From the NCBI GenBank assembly GCA_927797885.1, contig OV696605.1, positions 1,277,157-1,341,156 on the forward strand: a DNA stretch of 64,000 nt. Direction: 5' to 3'. Made by a program: the position numbers and the translations under genes. Positions 54,126-61,367 of this stretch are shown here, piece by piece. Numbering within the stretch: the first letter of the stretch is position 1; the number at the start of each line of letters is the position of its first letter. The notes under the pieces were generated by a model. The model was not told the origin of the DNA. It made no database searches and saw nothing but the letters and a program-made list of their open reading frames with translations. Source of the DNA: Gloeomargaritales cyanobacterium VI4D9. Its GTDB lineage: Bacteria > Cyanobacteriota > Cyanobacteriia > Gloeomargaritales > Gloeomargaritaceae.

Positions 54126-55463
54126 TTATTTAGGCACGGCGGCACTTAACACTTCGCTACCTGTTTCTGTGACCAAAATATCATCTTCAATTCGCACCCC
54201 AATCCCCCGAAATTCATCGGGAATCGCCGGTTGTCCCTCCATTGGTTGCGTGTGGGGACCGATGTATAAACCCGGTTCAATCGTAAATACTTGACCAGGA
54301 GCCAACAGGGTTGCCGATTCTTTGTCCTGATAGTAAATCCCCGCATCATGCACGTCCAATCCCAACCAATGCCCAGTACGGTGCATATAATAAGGACGGT
54401 ATTTTTGCTGTTTTTCGTCCTTTTCGTTGGCAATTTCTGCCGCATCCCCAGTGAGTAACCCCAGGTCAATTAAACCCTCAACCAATACCCGCACCGCTGT
54501 TTTGTGAATCTGATCGTAGGGCACTCCCGGTTTGACCACATCAATTGCCGCCAATTGCGCTTTTAATACCAGGTCATAAATCAATTTTTGGGGTGTCGTC
54601 ATCCTGCCATTGACCGGAAATGTGCGGGTAATATCCGAGTTGTAACACCCCCAACCACAGCCCGCATCAATTAACACTAAATCCCCATCCTGAGTTTGTC
54701 GAATATTATCCCCGTAGTGCAAAATACAAGCATTTGCCCCCGAAGCCACAATCGAAGGATAGGCGGGTGCGCCCCCCTGTTGGCGAAAAATGGCTTCCAT
54801 CCCTGCCTGAATCTCATATTCAAACATCCCTGGGTGGGTAGTTTCTTGAGCGTGAATGTGGGCTTTGGCGGCAATGGCAACTGCGTGACGAATGCGTTCT
54901 AATTCCACCGGACTTTTGACCATTCGCAGGGGATGGATTAGAGGATTCACATCCGCTAAAACCGTTGGTCCATAACCCTTGCGTTGGCGAAGATTTAACA
55001 TTTTTTGCCAGAGCCGGTAGATTTTTTGATTCATCGCTTCATCCCGACTCGGATGGTAGTAAATGTGCGTTGCCCCTTCCACGTATTCCGGTAATTTTTC
55101 ATCCAATTGTTCGAGGGGAAAAGCCGCATCACAACCGTATAATTCTTTCGCTGATTCTGGTCCAACCCGATAGCCTGTCCAGACCTCTTTTTCTAAGTCT
55201 TTGGGCAGGACAAATAACACAAATTGATGTTCCCCATGATGGGGCGCAAATACCGCCACCGCTGAAGGTTCATTCAACCCGGTGAGGTAGAACAAATTAC
55301 CATCCTGGCGATACCCCGCTTCCACATCTGCGTGCAGATAGGTGTGGGGCGCACTGGTTAAAATGGCTGTGCCACTGCCCAAAGCCGCCATAAATTGCCG
55401 TCGCCGTTCGGCGTATTCCGTCGGGGGTAGGGGGGGGTGCAATTCCAGGGGGGTAGTGACCAT
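54126..55463 (-). CDS. pepP: Xaa-Pro aminopeptidase (aminopeptidase P)
   Basis: An M24B metallopeptidase that removes N-terminal residues before proline. The 445 residues include the N-terminal creatinase-like domain (YAERRRQFMAAL...FYLTGLNEPSAVAVF). The pita-bread domain has all five metal ligands: Asp pair in DAGCGWGCYNSDITRTFP, His in MHRTGHWLGLDVHD, Glu in TIEPGLY and RIEDDILVTETG. Complete and standard. The GTG or ATG start region abuts the MBL-fold gene 11 bases upstream, and the DUF3445 gene follows. Confidence 0.95.
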   Translation of the reverse strand: MVTTPLELHPPLPPTEYAERRRQFMAALGSGTAILTSAPHTYLHADVEAGYRQDGNLFYLTGLNEPSAVAVFAPHHGEHQFVLFVLPKDLEKEVWTGYRVGPESAKELYGCDAAFPLEQLDEKLPEYVEGATHIYYHPSRDEAMNQKIYRLWQKMLNLRQRKGYGPTVLADVNPLIHPLRMVKSPVELERIRHAVAIAAKAHIHAQETTHPGMFEYEIQAGMEAIFRQQGGAPAYPSIVASGANACILHYGDNIRQTQDGDLVLIDAGCGWGCYNSDITRTFPVNGRMTTPQKLIYDLVLKAQLAAIDVVKPGVPYDQIHKTAVRVLVEGLIDLGLLTGDAAEIANEKDEKQQKYRPYYMHRTGHWLGLDVHDAGIYYQDKESATLLAPGQVFTIEPGLYIGPHTQPMEGQPAIPDEFRGIGVRIEDDILVTETGSEVLSAAVPK

Positions 55464-55474
55464 AATTAACGAAA

Positions 55475-56332
55475 TTAACGGGGAATGGGAATGGTTGGTC
55501 TTGGACTGGGTTGAACCGTCGGGGTTGCCTGGGGCTTAGGGGTAGGACTGGGTTTCGGTGCGGGTTGAGCCGGTTTTCCAGGGGTAGCAAAATTGTAGCT
55601 AAATACTTGGATGATCGACCCCTGGCTGGGTAAATCCCCCGGGCGAATCGTGACCTGGTCCCCCACCCGCCGGACAGGAGTACTGCCCATGAGTGCCAAA
55701 AAATCCTCCAACGGGAATAGATCACAGGTCGCATCCGCCGCCTGGGTACGGAAATGGGTGGGGACAATCACCTTGGGCGTGAGTACCTGTACTGCTTGCG
55801 CCGCTTCCTGGGGATTAAACGCCTTATCTCTGCCACCGACGGGGATGAATAGGACATCCGGTTTGCCCAAGAGAATTTGTTGCTCTACGGTAATCGGGGT
55901 TGCCGTCCCCCCCAGGTGTAAAAATCGGATGCCCGCCTGCGTCCAGCTCCAGCACACATTGGCACCAAAGCGGCGACCCCCCAACCGGTCATGGTTGGTC
56001 TGAAACCCCGATATTTTGAACCCATTCGCCAGTTCGTAGTCCCCGGAAACCGCCAACACTCTGGGGTCGCCCGGTAAATCCACCACATACCCCTCATCCA
56101 ACAACAAACTGCTCACCAGCACCAAATCCGCCTGCACTCTCGGTTGCCGGTAGCCCTGGGTACAGCCCCCTGGTAAAAAAGGGTTCACTAAAATCCGTAA
56201 ACCGCCGCCGGTCAAGAGAAAACAGGTATGCCCCAAAAACTGAATGGTTACGCCTGGGGGTGCCCCTTGAGCCAACACCCGCCCCGTTGCCACCAACACC
56301 CCAGCCCCAATTAACATTTCCCGTCGTTTCAT
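55475..56332 (-). CDS. exported MBL-fold protein with Pro-rich tail and altered metal motif
   Basis: From the ATG at 56330-56332 the protein starts MKRREMLIGAGVLVATGRVL, an export signal with a twin-arginine flavour. An UlaG-like MBL domain follows (VTIQFLGHTCFLLTGGGLRILVNPF). Where HxHxDH is expected the sequence is VSSLLLDEGYV, so most metal ligands are missing. Later NHDRLGG, HLGGTATP and VPTHFRT are retained. The last ~35 residues are Pro/Thr-rich (PAQPAPKPSPTPKPQ). It is probably a periplasmic, non-classical member. It is upstream of pepP in a leftward unit of three genes. No activity assigned. Confidence 0.78.
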   Translation of the reverse strand: MKRREMLIGAGVLVATGRVLAQGAPPGVTIQFLGHTCFLLTGGGLRILVNPFLPGGCTQGYRQPRVQADLVLVSSLLLDEGYVVDLPGDPRVLAVSGDYELANGFKISGFQTNHDRLGGRRFGANVCWSWTQAGIRFLHLGGTATPITVEQQILLGKPDVLFIPVGGRDKAFNPQEAAQAVQVLTPKVIVPTHFRTQAADATCDLFPLEDFLALMGSTPVRRVGDQVTIRPGDLPSQGSIIQVFSYNFATPGKPAQPAPKPSPTPKPQATPTVQPSPRPTIPIPR

Positions 56333-56488
56333 CCCCGGTTCCCGTTTGGTTCGCACTTCAGCCTACCGCAATTTGGAGAAGTGTAAACCATTCCCCCAGT
56401 TCCCAGTGCGTTTTTTTATATCCCCCAATTATCCAAAGACAACTCTTCCGGGTTGACCCCCAGCTTATTCATTTTCATTTCATTTTTA

Positions 56489-56618
56489 GGGCACCTTTAT
56501 TATTTACTGGAACCAACCGGTAACCTGGGTGGCGTAGCCATCAATCCCATTGTGGGAATGCCCGTATTCCCCAGAACCAAGGGCGGGGGTGCCCCCCTGC
56601 GACCCCTGTTCTAAATTA
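56489..56618. repeat. hybrid repeat with family-C left end and family-A-like core
   Basis: Starts GGGCACCTTTATTATTTACT and includes GGGGTGCCCCCCTGCGACCC and CTGTTCTAAATTAGG like family A. It sits directly upstream of the putative mgtA promoter. The right boundary is unclear. Confidence 0.55.
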
Positions 56619-56626
56619 GGAAGTGA

Positions 56627-56656
56627 TTGACACGAAACAATTTTTTAGATTACTTT
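56627..56656 (+). promoter_or_regulatory. candidate promoter of the mgtA locus
   Basis: A perfect -35 TTGACA (56627-56632) is followed after 18 bases by TACTTT (56651-56656), a weak -10. If used, the transcript would carry a leader of about 0.9 kb before mgtA. Only the -35 is convincing. Confidence 0.45.
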
Positions 56657-56714
56657 ATTAAAGGCATCAAGTTGTTTTGTTGCTGACCCTCGACCACGTA
56701 AGGAGGTAAATGGT

Positions 56715-56852
56715 ATGGACGTTCCTGGCAGTAGTAGTTGCATAGCTACTTTGCGAGAATCTGTCCCTTCGGATGAAGACCCCTTCCAGAGTTCCTGCTG
56801 TGGTCAGTGGACGATTGAGCAGATGAATTTACCTGATTTGGTTCTGGTTTAG
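56715..56852 (+). CDS. small leader ORF 1 of the mgtA locus (45 codons)
   Basis: An ATG at 56715 lies 8 bases after a perfect AGGAGG (56701-56706). The 45-residue product (MDVPGSSSCIATLRES...) contains an acidic, proline-bearing stretch PSDEDPF and a SSCCG cysteine pair. It has no membrane helix or family I know. Its stop is followed within 8 bases by the first strong RNA helix of the leader. In enterobacteria, Pro/acidic codons in the mgtL leader peptide make translation Mg2+-sensitive. A similar role here is inference from position and composition only. A competing ATG at 56710 gives just 11 codons and sits too close to the AGGAGG. Confidence 0.55.
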   Translation: MDVPGSSSCIATLRESVPSDEDPFQSSCCGQWTIEQMNLPDLVLV

Positions 56853-56860
56853 AGCCTGTA

Positions 56861-56915
56861 GGTTCATCTCTGGTCGCCGCTGGGCACGGCGATTGTACCC
56901 ATAAGGAGATGAGCC
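56861..56915 (+). promoter_or_regulatory. SD-sequestering stem with internal hairpin and pseudoknot potential
   Basis: GGTTCATCTC (56861-56870) pairs with GAGATGAGCC (56906-56915) over 10 bp with one G-U. Inside it TCGCCG/CGGCGA form a second 6-bp stem, whose loop bases TGGG can pair with CCCA at 56898-56901. The outer 3' strand includes part of the AAGGAG ribosome site and ends at the ATG of leader ORF 2 (56916), so folding would shut that start. Confidence 0.65.
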
Positions 56916-56945
56916 ATGAAAAGTTTTGAATCCCCCTTCTGGTAA
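56916..56945 (+). CDS. leader ORF 2 of the mgtA locus (9 codons)
   Basis: ATG with a strong ribosome site (AAGGAG, 7-base spacing) encodes MKSFESPFW and stops. It is far too short for a folded protein, but the ribosome site is good and is masked by the helix 56861-56915. Both facts fit a regulatory leader peptide. It may be chance; no conservation can be tested here. Confidence 0.4.
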   Translation: MKSFESPFW

Positions 56946-57031
56946 CATTTTTTGCACCCCCATTGGAAAGAATGGCGAGTGCTAAATGAGGCACAAACGC
57001 TTTCTTGGGTGTGTTTTTAAGTGAATCCCGT

Positions 57032-57202
57032 ACAGCATTTTGACAACTTGTGAGGTGCAGGGGTAATTGGTAAACCTTTGTCCTCTCGTTGATTGGGATA
57101 ATGCTGTGGGTTTACTGCCGTTTCTCTAGGGCTGAAGCGGTAGATGGTTGGTGGTAAAACTTCGGGCAATTAATCTGTAATTTGCCATCAATTTACCATC
57201 AA
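57032..57202 (+). promoter_or_regulatory. structured RNA leader upstream of mgtA (possible riboswitch-like element)
   Basis: Three strong long-range pairings are visible. ACAGCATT (57032-57039) is perfectly complementary to AATGCTGT (57100-57107). GTAAACC (57070-57076) is complementary to GGTTTAC (57109-57115), interleaved with the first so that they form a pseudoknot or alternative folds. TTGGTGGTAAA (57148-57158) pairs with TTTACCATCAA (57192-57202) over 11 bp with one G-U, enclosing a GGCAATT/AATTTGCC hairpin. CTGCCG/CGGTAG sits between them. I cannot match this to M-box or another named class. Position in front of mgtA suggests Mg2+ control. Confidence 0.6.
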
Positions 57203-57360
57203 TGATTTATTGCTTTGCGATTAAGAGAAGCGGACTGGTTCCGATTCCGTTTGGGCTGTCAAAACGGGTTAGTTTTTCATGTCTAAATGTTGAACGTTTA
57301 AGTTCTCAGCCCCATTAATTTTTGCTAATTTCCAATTTTTTGGTGAATGGAGGTGAGGTC

Positions 57361-57513
57361 ATGTTTGAAATCTGTCTGTCCTGCGCTTTTGCCGAAGCAC
57401 TCGTGGGAATCACCCTAACCGACCTATTGGCTGTCACGCTGGGTCATATGTTGCTGGTTGCCTATGAACACTCGATTGGCGATGTTTCCCGGCAGTTTTT
57501 CTCTAAAACCTGA
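57361..57513 (+). CDS. small one-helix membrane protein upstream of mgtA (50 aa)
   Basis: The ATG at 57361 follows a strong GGAGGTGAGG ribosome site. The 50-residue product begins MFEICLSCAFAEALVG, has one hydrophobic helix (ALVGITLTDLLAVTLGHMLLVAY) with an embedded His and Asp, and ends in a charged tail (EHSIGDVSRQFFSKT). It has a CxxC-like ICLSC near the N-terminus. No known family comes to mind. It lies 71 bases before mgtA in the same direction and is very likely cotranscribed. Small membrane proteins that modulate Mg2+ ATPases exist in enterobacteria (MgtR, MgtS), so a regulatory subunit is a reasonable guess, not a finding. Confidence 0.7.
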   Translation: MFEICLSCAFAEALVGITLTDLLAVTLGHMLLVAYEHSIGDVSRQFFSKT

Positions 57514-57584
57514 AACTGTTTGAATTGGTTGTTTGGTTTGGAAATGTTTGCAAATCCACCCTTTGCGTTAAAAGGAGGTCAATG

Positions 57585-60320
57585 ATGCGGAATGCGCCCA
57601 GCCCCACCCGCCGCCGGGGTAATGCCAATGAACGTGCCTTGGAAAATGCCCGACTGTCCTTGCGTGCCCTACAGGAAGCGAGCAGTAGCGTTGAGCAGGT
57701 GTTGCTCTCTCTGAGTAGCCATCGGCAGGGACTCACTGAGTTGGATGTGGTTAATCGCCTGCGCCAGTACGGTAAAAACGAAGTGACCCACGAAAAGCCC
57801 CCCACCTGGTATGTGCAGTTATTCAAGGCGTTCAACAATCCCTTTGTCTGGATTTTGGTGGTCTTGGCGGCGGTTTCCTATGTGATGGACTATGCCCTAG
57901 CGGAGCCGGGGGATGGCGACCTGAAAACGGTGATTATTCTGTCCGTCATGGTGCTGGTGAGCGGTTTCCTGCGGTTTTTCCAGGAATACCGTTCCACCCA
58001 GGCGGCAGAAAAGCTGAAAGCTCTGGTCAGAACGACGGCTACGGTGATTCGCCGTGATCACCGCGGTTCTCCGGGAGTGCGCCGGGAGGTGCCCCTGAGC
58101 GACCTGGTTCCGGGGGATGTGGTGGCGTTGTCGGCGGGGGATATGATTCCGGCGGATGTGCGGCTGTTGACTTCCAAGGATTTGTTCGTGAGTCAGGCGG
58201 TGCTGACCGGGGAATCCCTGCCGGTGGAAAAGTACGACACCCTGGGTAGCGTGGTGGAAAAACGGGCAAATGTGCAGGTGCCCTCGGATCAGGTGAGTGC
58301 CTTGGATACACCCACCGTTTGCTTCATGGGTACCAATGTGGTGAGCGGCACCGGGACGGCGGTGGTCGTTTCGACGGGGGATCGCACCTACTTCGGTTCC
58401 CTGGCGAAAAACATTGTGGGCAAGCGGGTGCTTACTAGCTTTGAACAGGGGGTCAACCGGGTTAGTTACCTGCTGATCACCTTCATGGCGGTGATGGTGC
58501 CGATTGTTTTTCTCATTCAATGGGTGACTAAAGGCAATCTTCTCGATGCCCTGCTGTTTTCCCTGTCCATTGCCGTCGGGCTAACCCCGGAAATGCTCCC
58601 TATGATCGTGACCGCCAATCTCGCACGGGGCGCAGTCGTCATGGCGAATCAAAAGGTGGTGGTCAAACGGATCAATGCCATTCAAAACTTTGGGGCGATG
58701 GATGTGCTTTGTACGGATAAAACGGGTACATTGACCCTGGATAAGATCATTCTCGAACGCCATGTGGACATTCATGGTCAGGAAGATGAGGAACCCCTGG
58801 AATATGCCTACCTGAATAGCTACTACCAGACGGGCTTAAAAAACCTGCTGGATGCGGCGGTGCTGGAACACGTGGAATTAAATACGGAACTCAAACCGGC
58901 GGAAAACTACGCCAAGGTGGATGAAATTCCCTTTGATTTTGTGCGGCGGCGGATGTCGGTGGTGGTGGAACCGCAGGGGGGACACGCAGAAAGTAAGCAT
59001 ATCTTGATTTGCAAAGGGGCGGTGGAGGAACTGTTCAACGTTTGCTCCCATGCCAAATATCACGGCGAAATCATCCCCATGAGTGAGGCTGTGCGGCGGG
59101 AAGGACTGCAAGTGACCCAAAGCCTGAATGAGGACGGGTTTCGGGTGATTGCCGTCGCCTACAAGGAGATTCCCATTCCGTTGGACAAGGTTCCCACCTA
59201 CGGCACCCAGGATGAATGTGATCTGGTTTTAGTGGGGTATCTAGCCTTTCTCGACCCGCCCAAAGATAGTGCGATTGAGGCGATTAGGGCACTGCGGGAT
59301 AACGGTGTGACGGTGAAAGTGATCACGGGCGACAACGATATTGTCACGCGCAAAGTCTGCAAGGAGGTGGAACTGGCGGTAGAAGGCGTGCTGGTAGGTA
59401 GCCGGATTGAACGGATGAGCGATGCGGAATTAACCGCCCAACTGGACACCACCACCATCTTTGCCAAAGTTTCTCCCCTGCAAAAAGCCCGCATTATCCG
59501 GCTGTTGCGTGAACAAGGGCATACGGTCGGCTACATGGGCGATGGCATTAACGATGCGGCGGCACTGCGGGATGCGGATGTGGGTATTTCGGTGGATACC
59601 GCCGTAGATATTGCCAAAGAATCGGCGGACATTATCCTGTTGGAAAAAAATCTCATGGTATTGGAGCGGGGTGTCATTGAGGGGCGGCGCACCTTTGCCA
59701 ACATTCTCAAATACCTGAACATGACTGCCAGTTCCAACTACGGCAACGTGTTCAGCGTCATGGGATCGAGTGCGGTATTGCCCTTTTTGCCCATGCAACC
59801 CATCCAATTACTCACCCAAAACCTGATCTACGACCTATCCCAAACCACCATTCCCTTTGACAATGTGGATCAGGATTTTCTCCGCCGACCCCAGAAGTGG
59901 AATGTGCCCAATATCGGGCGGTTCATGCTGTTTATTGGTCCGATTAGTTCCATTTTTGACTACGCCACCTACATCGTTATGTGGTTTGTGTTTGGAGCAA
60001 ATACCCCAGAAGAAGTAAAACTGTTTAATTCCGGTTGGTTTGTGGAAGGGCTGTTGTCGCAAACCCTGGTGGTGCATATGTTGCGGACGGCACGGGTGCC
60101 CTTTGTGCAAAGCTGGCCCTCTCTGCCGGTGTTGCTTTCCACGGGTACTGCCATCATCGCCGGGATGATCCTACCGTTCACGCCGCTGGGGGCAGGCTTA
60201 GGGATGGTACCGCTACCGGCTCGATATTTCCTGTGGCTGTGGTTCATTCTTGGCTCCTATTGCCTGTTGACCCAATACCTCAAGGGGTTTTATATCCGCA
60301 CCTTTGGCAAGTGGTTGTAG
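57585..60320 (+). CDS. mgtA: magnesium-translocating P-type ATPase (MgtA/MgtB type)
   Basis: A P3B ATPase that imports Mg2+ across the inner membrane when it is scarce. The ~911 residues have an N-terminal basic segment, TM1-2 (FVWILVVLAAVSYVMDYAL), the actuator TGES (LTGESLPVEKY), the subclass-specific TM4 motif VGLTPEMLPMIV, the phosphorylated Asp378 in CTDKTGTLTLDK, the hinge TGDN and MGDGINDAAALRDADVGI, and a ten-helix C-terminal region. These are the MgtA/B hallmarks. AAGGAGG lies 6 bases before the ATG at 57585 (an adjacent ATG at 57582 is also in frame). It is preceded by a long structured leader and small ORFs and followed by another small membrane protein. Confidence 0.95.
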   Translation: MRNAPSPTRRRGNANERALENARLSLRALQEASSSVEQVLLSLSSHRQGLTELDVVNRLRQYGKNEVTHEKPPTWYVQLFKAFNNPFVWILVVLAAVSYVMDYALAEPGDGDLKTVIILSVMVLVSGFLRFFQEYRSTQAAEKLKALVRTTATVIRRDHRGSPGVRREVPLSDLVPGDVVALSAGDMIPADVRLLTSKDLFVSQAVLTGESLPVEKYDTLGSVVEKRANVQVPSDQVSALDTPTVCFMGTNVVSGTGTAVVVSTGDRTYFGSLAKNIVGKRVLTSFEQGVNRVSYLLITFMAVMVPIVFLIQWVTKGNLLDALLFSLSIAVGLTPEMLPMIVTANLARGAVVMANQKVVVKRINAIQNFGAMDVLCTDKTGTLTLDKIILERHVDIHGQEDEEPLEYAYLNSYYQTGLKNLLDAAVLEHVELNTELKPAENYAKVDEIPFDFVRRRMSVVVEPQGGHAESKHILICKGAVEELFNVCSHAKYHGEIIPMSEAVRREGLQVTQSLNEDGFRVIAVAYKEIPIPLDKVPTYGTQDECDLVLVGYLAFLDPPKDSAIEAIRALRDNGVTVKVITGDNDIVTRKVCKEVELAVEGVLVGSRIERMSDAELTAQLDTTTIFAKVSPLQKARIIRLLREQGHTVGYMGDGINDAAALRDADVGISVDTAVDIAKESADIILLEKNLMVLERGVIEGRRTFANILKYLNMTASSNYGNVFSVMGSSAVLPFLPMQPIQLLTQNLIYDLSQTTIPFDNVDQDFLRRPQKWNVPNIGRFMLFIGPISSIFDYATYIVMWFVFGANTPEEVKLFNSGWFVEGLLSQTLVVHMLRTARVPFVQSWPSLPVLLSTGTAIIAGMILPFTPLGAGLGMVPLPARYFLWLWFILGSYCLLTQYLKGFYIRTFGKWL

Positions 60321-60395
60321 GGGTTTTGCTGGCTGGACACTGGCTACCCTCAAACCCTTCAATCTTGTTCACTTATCGCTTAGGAGAGAGTTCTC

Positions 60396-60539
60396 ATGAA
60401 TTTCAATGTTTTAGAGAATCCATTGGCAGCCCTTTTCGCTGTTGCCGCTATTTTCATCGGCTACTATGCCTTGATTTATTTCATCGTGGTAGTGCTGATG
60501 AAACAGGGCGTTCCCCAACAGCGCCGACCCCGTTATTGA
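60396..60539 (+). CDS. small membrane protein downstream of mgtA (47 aa)
   Basis: The ATG at 60396 follows AGGAGAG with a good spacing. The product (MNFNVLENPLAALFAVAAIF...) has one long hydrophobic helix through residue 36 (IGYYALIYFIVVVLMK) and a basic tail (QQRRPRY), predicting an inward-facing C-terminus. It starts 75 bases after the mgtA stop. No family is recognised. Helix length, ribosome site and position make it a credible gene and a possible partner of the ATPase. Confidence 0.72.
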   Translation: MNFNVLENPLAALFAVAAIFIGYYALIYFIVVVLMKQGVPQQRRPRY

Positions 60540-60836
60540 TTTGATTTTGGCTAATACTACCAAGCCCCTCATTGCGCCGGGAAACTTGTTTTTTTTTGGG
60601 GCTGGTATCCTGCCAAATTTTGATGGCAATCCCAAGGAATTAGCTGATATTTGGGAGAACCCAATTGGGGGGCAAAATTTCCTTGGGATATGCACCGGGT
60701 TTCCAGTTGAAATGTTTTGATTAGCGTATCTGAAACAACGTTTGTAAAGGTTTGCCCAATGCTTTATGTAATGATCTACAAACTGAGCCATCAGCGGAAC
60801 AGCCCATGACCCAGCTATGGCAATCCCAGTTTGATG

Positions 60837-60956
60837 CTTCTTCTGAGTATTTGGCGATAAGCAGAGCTTATGCTCAAGCCTGACAAGGGTTTCAGCCCCC
60901 CTAGCGAGAAAAAGCGTATCGTTCTATACAATTCTAACCACAAATTCAGGAGAGCC
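60837..60956. repeat. family D short repeat, copy 2
   Basis: From TTCTTCTGAGTATTTGG to AGGAGAGCC it matches 3873-3994 almost base for base (GATAAGCAGAGC, CTGACAAGGGTTTCAGCCCC, GCGTATCGTTCTATACAATT). Here it is not inside an insertion sequence, showing it is an independent element. Confidence 0.75.
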
Positions 60957-60984
60957 GTTTGATTTAGAACAGTTGGGTGGGCTA

Positions 60985-61101
60985 TACAGTCTTTTAAGTG
61001 GTTATGGGATACAGTTGAACCCCGCTTGCCGTAGGTCAATCATGCTGAGACTTTAGAATCATCAAGGCTTTCTATATCCTTTAATTGACAAATAGACTGT
61101 A
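60985..61101. repeat. family B MITE-like element (117 bp)
   Basis: Ends TACAGTCTTTTAAG and CAAATAGACTGTA. Same length and body as the copies at 34711 and 46967. Confidence 0.88.
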
Positions 61102-61105
61102 TGAA

Positions 61106-61204
61106 GGGCATCTCTATTTATTGATTTTTGTACTTGCACAGCAGGCGGCGATTATCAATAAAGCAGGGGTCATTTTCAATGACTATGAATTAACAGAGGT
61201 GCCC
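61106..61204. repeat. family C MITE-like element with both ends
   Basis: 99 bases with ends GGGCATCTCTATT and CAGAGGTGCCC. The body (TTGATTTTTGTACTTGCACAGC, AATTATCAATAA-like, TTTTCAATGACTATGAATTA) is the inverse of the copies at 7637 and 43725. The ends match the IS5-type insertion sequence. Confidence 0.82.
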
Positions 61205-61367
61205 TAAATAGGGAATAGGGAGTCCACTAGAAGCTGATTTTTGCAAGTGTCCACTGCGTAATCATTGAGCCGCTCCCAAGATAACGTTATGGTTCCCCAG
61301 GGCAGGGACTAGGGAAATCCCGGACAACTCGATAAAATAAGAAAACTAGTTCTGATCCCCCCGCCGG

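Larger units (their letters stand above)
56333..56714. other. intergenic region upstream of the mgtA leader with one short repeat
   Basis: Contains a repeat with the family-C/IS5 left end (GGGCACCTTTATTATTT at 56489) and the A-like core GGGCGGGGGTGCCCCCCTGC, ending near 56618. A candidate promoter follows. No gene is visible. Confidence 0.6.
60540..61367. other. intergenic repeat island between the mgtA locus and dnaG
   Basis: About 300 bases after the small protein show no gene; AAGCCCC near 60563 and GGGGCT near 60599 could pair around a nine-T run, but this is not a normal terminator. Then come a family-D element (60837-60956), a family-B element (60985-61101) and a family-C element (61106-61204). 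The last ~160 bases contain the presumed dnaG promoter, which I cannot place. Confidence 0.6.

Noticed and set aside
57032-57202. Assigning the mgtA leader to the M-box (ykoK) riboswitch
   Set aside because: I could not find the conserved M-box words or the three-helix layout. The helices seen do not map to it.
60555-60610. A terminator after the small mgtA-downstream gene
   Set aside because: The possible stem (AAGCCCC/GGGGCT) has its T run inside the loop rather than after the stem, so it does not look like an intrinsic terminator on the plus strand.
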